From NCBI GenBank assembly GCA_030040055.1, contig JASHUK010000133.1, positions 1 to 24,391 of the forward strand: 24,391 nucleotides of DNA, written 5' to 3'. This document shows, piece by piece, positions 21,392-24,391 of this stretch; the first letter of the stretch is position 1; the number at the start of each line of letters is the position of its first letter. The position numbers and the translations under genes were made by a program. The DNA is from Nitrososphaerales archaeon. GTDB taxonomy: Archaea; Thermoproteota; Nitrososphaeria; Nitrososphaerales; Gagatemarchaeaceae. The notes beneath the pieces were generated by a model, which was not told the DNA's origin, did not search any database, and saw only the letters and a program-made list of their open reading frames with translations.

Positions 21392-21850
21392 GGCCCCGAT
21401 CAGCTCCGACGCGTAGTGCGGGTAGACGGACGTCGCGAACGAGGCGAGCATCACCGCGGCCACGGCCCCCCCGTAGGCCCCCTCGCGCCTCCTGTGCGCC
21501 CTGATGACGCGCGAAGCGAGCTCGCTGGCGGCCGCGTCGACCCCCGTGGGGGACTCGAGGACCGAGGAAGCCTCGTAGCCGAAGGCCAGGCTCTCGGTCG
21601 CCAGGACGATAAGAAGCGCCGCCGCGACGTACGTCAGCGCGGCAGGGAGGAACGCGGTCATGGCCACGGCGAGCGCCGGATACATCAGCCACCCCGACGC
21701 CATCGTGACGACAGGGCGCTTCCAGGCGAACCCGGCGAGGAGCCCCGCCCCGCCGCAGGCGACCAGCACGGCTGCGAGGGCGCTCCACAGGAACGCGGCC
21801 GAGGCCCCCCCTGCGACCAGCAGCAGGACCGCCACCGGCTTTCCGCTCAC
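21347..21850 (-). CDS. Small multi-pass membrane protein of the MoxR-DUF58 operon
   Basis: 167 residues and about five hydrophobic helices (VAVLLLVAGGASAAFLWSAL at the start, LIGASALLVLACIYYC at the end), with one hydrophilic, Arg-rich loop (SRVIRAHRRREG) near residue 115-125. I do not recognise a family. GTG 21850 is chosen because it overlaps the DUF58 stop as GTGA; longer versions would start within DUF58 and add a hydrophilic tail of no evident value. It is the third gene of the operon and may assist membrane assembly of the DUF58 protein. Its 3' end overlaps rlmE by 45 bases tail to tail. Confidence 0.7.
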   Translation of the reverse strand: MSGKPVAVLLLVAGGASAAFLWSALAAVLVACGGAGLLAGFAWKRPVVTMASGWLMYPALAVAMTAFLPAALTYVAAALLIVLATESLAFGYEASSVLESPTGVDAAASELASRVIRAHRRREGAYGGAVAAVMLASFATSVYPHYASELIGASALLVLACIYYCGR

Positions 21851-23127
21851 GCCCCGGCCCTCCCCGGCGGCTCGACCAGCCCTTCTCCCTTCCTCCACAG
21901 GTATACGTTCGAGTACGGGGCCAGCATCGCCCTGAACGACTCCCTCTCGGCAGCGGCGAACCTCCTGCCGAACTGCGCCTCCCCGGGCTTCAGGACCCGC
22001 TGGCCTTCCAGGGCCGCCTCCTCGCTCTCGAGCGTGTCGACGAGCAGCGAGTTGCAGGCGAACCCCTTGTCCGCGAGGGATACGACTGTGTCGAAGAGCG
22101 CCTGGCTTGGCCAGGCGAAGACGAAGAACAGGGTCCCTCCTCTGAGCTTGTACTGCTTCCTGTAGAACATCTCAAGGAAGAGCTCGGTGTGCTTCATGCT
22201 CCAGACGTCCCCCTCCTGGGAGTCGACCAGGTTCTCGACCATCACCTTCAGGTGCCTTGGGCCGAAGCCTGGGCCGATCTTCTTCAGGACCCTCCCGACC
22301 ACCATCATCCCCACCCTGTCACCCGACCTGATGAGGGTGCTCGCGAGCTCGTAGGAGGCCGTGATCACGTCGGCCCTCCCGCTCCACCCCCCGACCCTGG
22401 GGAGGCTCTCTGAGCTCAGGTCGACCGTCACTATGCAGTCCAGCCCCCTCTCCACCCGCCGCTCGTTCACGAGTGTCCGGGCCAGCCTCGCGCTCGCCTT
22501 CCAGTTGACGTCCTTCAGGGGGTCTCCCGGGACGTAGGCCCTCATGCTCATGTACTCGAGCCTCCCCCCCTTGAACCTCGAAGGGGTCGCCCCCGACCAC
22601 CCGAAGGGCCTCGCCGGTCCCGGGTCCAGTGTCTTGACGAGCCTCCTCGGGTAGACCCTGACGGCGGTCCCTATCTTGAACTCCGACGTCTTCTCGGCGA
22701 GCCCGAACATGGACTCGGCCTTCACGCTGCAGGAGCCGAACGAGTACTCCCCCGGCTCCCTGAAGCCCAGTTCGTACCTCAGGGTGGCCTTCTCCCCCGA
22801 CTTGAGCCCGGACAAGAGCGTGGTGGACCCCCTGGCGACCTCGGACAGCCTCGGGGGCGAGTCCCGCAGCAGCACCCTCTCGACGTCGGCCCCACGGTTC
22901 TCCACGCTGACCTCCACCAGGACCCTGTCCCCGAGCAGCGCCTTGGGCTCCGAGACCGTCCTCGTGACTGCCAGGGCCTTCCCCGGCTCGGGGACCCCCC
23001 TGGCGAGGTCGAGGGCGACGAAGACCAGGACCGGGACCGCGGCGAGGCCGAAGTACGCCCCGGTTATGGCCGAGACCCACAGTCCGGCGAGCGCTATCGC
23101 GGTCGCTGCCAGGAGCTCAGCTTTCAG
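21847..23127 (-). CDS. DUF58 family protein, probable CTG start
   Basis: About 426 residues if started at CTG 23127. Two membrane helices (LLAATAIALAGLWVSAITGA; then AVPVLVFVALDLA) are followed by an Ig-like domain (VEVSVENRG, EPGEYSFGSCSVKAESMFGL) and the DUF58 core with its hallmark SMRAYVPGDPLKDVNWKASA and LVNERRVERG. A von Willebrand A-like fold comes next (IVTVDLSSESLP). DUF58 proteins are encoded beside MoxR ATPases and are thought to form a membrane module with them. No ATG, GTG or TTG exists between the upstream in-frame stop (near 23135) and GTG 22917, which would remove both helices and the start of the Ig-like domain. CTG 23127, overlapping the moxR end by 11 bases, is therefore my choice; 22917 is the conventional alternative. 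Confidence 0.75.
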   Translation of the reverse strand: MKAELLAATAIALAGLWVSAITGAYFGLAAVPVLVFVALDLARGVPEPGKALAVTRTVSEPKALLGDRVLVEVSVENRGADVERVLLRDSPPRLSEVARGSTTLLSGLKSGEKATLRYELGFREPGEYSFGSCSVKAESMFGLAEKTSEFKIGTAVRVYPRRLVKTLDPGPARPFGWSGATPSRFKGGRLEYMSMRAYVPGDPLKDVNWKASARLARTLVNERRVERGLDCIVTVDLSSESLPRVGGWSGRADVITASYELASTLIRSGDRVGMMVVGRVLKKIGPGFGPRHLKVMVENLVDSQEGDVWSMKHTELFLEMFYRKQYKLRGGTLFFVFAWPSQALFDTVVSLADKGFACNSLLVDTLESEEAALEGQRVLKPGEAQFGRRFAAAERESFRAMLAPYSNVYLWRKGEGLVEPPGRAGA

Positions 23128-24076
23128 GCTCGCTTACCTTCGGCACCGGCGTCTGGGCGACCGCCTTTTCGATGACCCTCTCCTGCCGGACCCCCTTCAG
23201 CTCGACGTCCGCGTTGAGGACCAGCCTGTGGGCCAGGGCCGGGACCGCGAGCCCCTTCACGTCGTCGGGGGTCACGAAGCTCCTCCCGCTGCACGCGGCC
23301 TTCGCCCTGCAGAGCCGGTAGAGGTGTATCGAGCCTCTCGGGCTGACCCCGACCTCAACGTCGGGGCTCTGCCGGGTGGCGGAGACTATCCCCACGATGT
23401 ACGACCTGATGTCGTCGTCCACGTAGACCCCCTCGAGCTTCGACTGGAGCTCTATGAGCCTCTCGGGCCCGACGACCTCCTCGACGTCCCGGAGCTCCTC
23501 GCCCTGCGGCTTCTGCATCCCGAGTATGGCCTCCTCGTCCCCCCTCGCCGGGTAGCCCATCCTGAGGCGCAGCGCGAACCTGTCCATCTGGGCTTCGGGG
23601 AGGGGGTACGTCCCCTCGTACTCTATCGGGTTCTGCGTCCCGAAGACGACGAAGGGCTCCGGGAGCGGGAAGGTCTGGTTCTCGGCCGTCACCTGCCTCT
23701 CCTGCATCGCCTCCAAGAGGGCCGACTGCGTCTTGGGGGGCGACCTGTTGATCTCGTCTGCCAGCAGCACCTGGGTGAAGACGGGGCCCTTCATGAAGCG
23801 GAAGCCCTTGGCGCCGTCGAGGACGAAGGTCCCGGTCACGTCGGCGGGGAGCAGGTCGGCTGTGAACTGCACCCTCTTGAACTCGCACCCGGTGGCCTTC
23901 GCCACCGCCTTGGCCAGGGTCGTCTTCCCCAGCCCCGGGAAGTCTTCGAAGAGTATGTGCCCCGCCGTCAGGAGGTCGTACGCGACAAGCTCCACCACCT
24001 CCGACTTGCCGATGATGGCCTTCGACACCGACCCGACCAGCCTGTCGCGGAACCCGACGAACTCCGAGACATCCAT
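23117..24076 (-). CDS. moxR: MoxR-type AAA+ ATPase
   Basis: 319 residues, typical for MoxR. Walker A is EDFPGLGKTT (44-53), Walker B LLADE (104-108) with the family extension INRSPPKTQSALLEAMQE, sensor 1 GTQNP (146-150), and an arginine-finger region EAQMDRF (161-167). The C-terminal lid has SPRGSIHLYRLCRAKA. MoxR ATPases remodel or activate partner proteins, often through VWA-domain cofactors; here the adjacent DUF58 protein is the likely partner. The ATG at 24076 lies 28 bases from a TATA box, giving a leaderless start. It leads a three-gene operon. Confidence 0.92.
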   Translation of the reverse strand: MDVSEFVGFRDRLVGSVSKAIIGKSEVVELVAYDLLTAGHILFEDFPGLGKTTLAKAVAKATGCEFKRVQFTADLLPADVTGTFVLDGAKGFRFMKGPVFTQVLLADEINRSPPKTQSALLEAMQERQVTAENQTFPLPEPFVVFGTQNPIEYEGTYPLPEAQMDRFALRLRMGYPARGDEEAILGMQKPQGEELRDVEEVVGPERLIELQSKLEGVYVDDDIRSYIVGIVSATRQSPDVEVGVSPRGSIHLYRLCRAKAACSGRSFVTPDDVKGLAVPALAHRLVLNADVELKGVRQERVIEKAVAQTPVPKVSEPES

Positions 24077-24094
24077 TCGGGCCCCGTCCCGGGG

Positions 24095-24391
24095 TTAGTC
24101 AGATAAACCGTGCGGGGGGCGGCTCGCTTCCACGCGCGCGGCGTGCGCAGCCTCGGTCGCCATGGTCTTGAGCTGGTCGGCCTTGAGCCCCTGCCAGCCC
24201 TCCTCGCCGAGCAGGGCGCGCTCGAAGGGGGAGGGGGACCTCATGGCCTTCACGGGGTCGAACTTGATCCTGGAAAGGAGGACGTAGTGGGCTATCCTGC
24301 TCCTCGGATAGGCGGACCCCCGCGGGGGCTCGGCCGCCGGCGTGGGGCTGACCCTCTTGATCCCCTCGACGACCACCAGGACCTCGACCGC
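24095..24391 (-). CDS. Hypothetical protein, partial at right edge
   Basis: The minus-strand frame is open from the window edge to a TAA at 24095, about 98 codons. It may continue beyond the window or start at GTG 24376. Visible features are a hydrophobic, valine-rich beginning (VEVLVVVEGIKRV), a proline-rich loop, and a helical charged segment (SRIAHYVLLSRIKFDPVKAM; FERALLGEEGWQGLKADQLK). No family is recognised. It lies 18 bases upstream of moxR, on the same strand, but moxR has its own promoter. Confidence 0.55.
   Translation of the reverse strand, partial: AVEVLVVVEGIKRVSPTPAAEPPRGSAYPRSRIAHYVLLSRIKFDPVKAMRSPSPFERALLGEEGWQGLKADQLKTMATEAAHAARVEASRPPHGLSD
24101..24108 (-). promoter_or_regulatory. 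TATA box for the moxR operon, inside the preceding gene
   Basis: The minus strand reads GTTTATCT, centred about 28 bases before the moxR ATG. It overlaps the last sense codons (LSD) of the gene ending at 24095. Confidence 0.5.

Noticed and set aside
21850..21898. Longer N-terminus for the small membrane protein (start at 21898)
   Set aside because: It would add a hydrophilic Arg/Gly/Glu stretch read inside the DUF58 coding region; the GTGA overlap at 21850 is the more natural start.

Overview
This looks like chromosomal DNA from a GC-rich archaeon of the TACK group, most likely related to Nitrososphaeria/Thaumarchaeota; the placement is an inference. The support is archaeal marker genes (TFB, Gar1, SRP19, ribosomal protein S8e, pantoate kinase), a small RPC34-like winged-helix protein with four cysteines (a type described from Crenarchaeota and Thaumarchaeota), an archaeosortase, and archaeal promoter architecture. 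Many genes have a TATA-like box 25-30 bases before a start codon, which implies leaderless mRNAs, and TTG and GTG starts are common. No tRNA, rRNA, CRISPR array, transposase or insertion sequence was seen.

Left part (1-10.4 kb) is a cell-envelope island. It opens with the N-terminal part of an MacB/FtsX-type ABC permease on the minus strand. Divergent from it is a 7-bladed YVTN beta-propeller protein whose C-terminus (VPEFP, membrane helix, arginines) is a sortase-type sorting signal. Overlapping its end is a multi-pass membrane protein with the Cys/Arg/His triad of archaeosortases, so the processing enzyme and a probable substrate are adjacent. Next comes a 1545-residue surface protein: a pilin-like N-terminal signal, twelve Ig/PKD-like domains in four A-A-B triplets, then another 7-bladed YVTN propeller. 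On the minus strand follow three more exported proteins: an N-terminally anchored one with a Thr/Ser tail, a PKD protein with a C-terminal anchor, and a small secreted protein rich in GND motifs.

Middle part (10.6-13.4 kb) is metabolic: an ECF S-component-like membrane protein overlapping pantoate kinase (archaeal CoA synthesis), convergent with an M24 Xaa-Pro peptidase.

Right part (13.4-21.4 kb) is an information-processing block on the plus strand: smc-scpA-scpB with two identical 8-base overlaps, rps8e-srp19, gar1-tfb-rpc34-like, and an RlmE/FtsJ-type RNA 2'-O-methyltransferase. From 24.1 kb back to 21.3 kb a minus-strand operon encodes a MoxR AAA+ ATPase, a DUF58 protein with no ordinary start codon, and a small membrane protein. 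The end of this operon overlaps the end of the methyltransferase gene. A partial gene of unknown function reaches the right edge.

The best candidates for a little-described system are the archaeosortase-propeller pair together with the giant (A-A-B)x4 propeller protein beside it, which together look like a dedicated surface-display locus.
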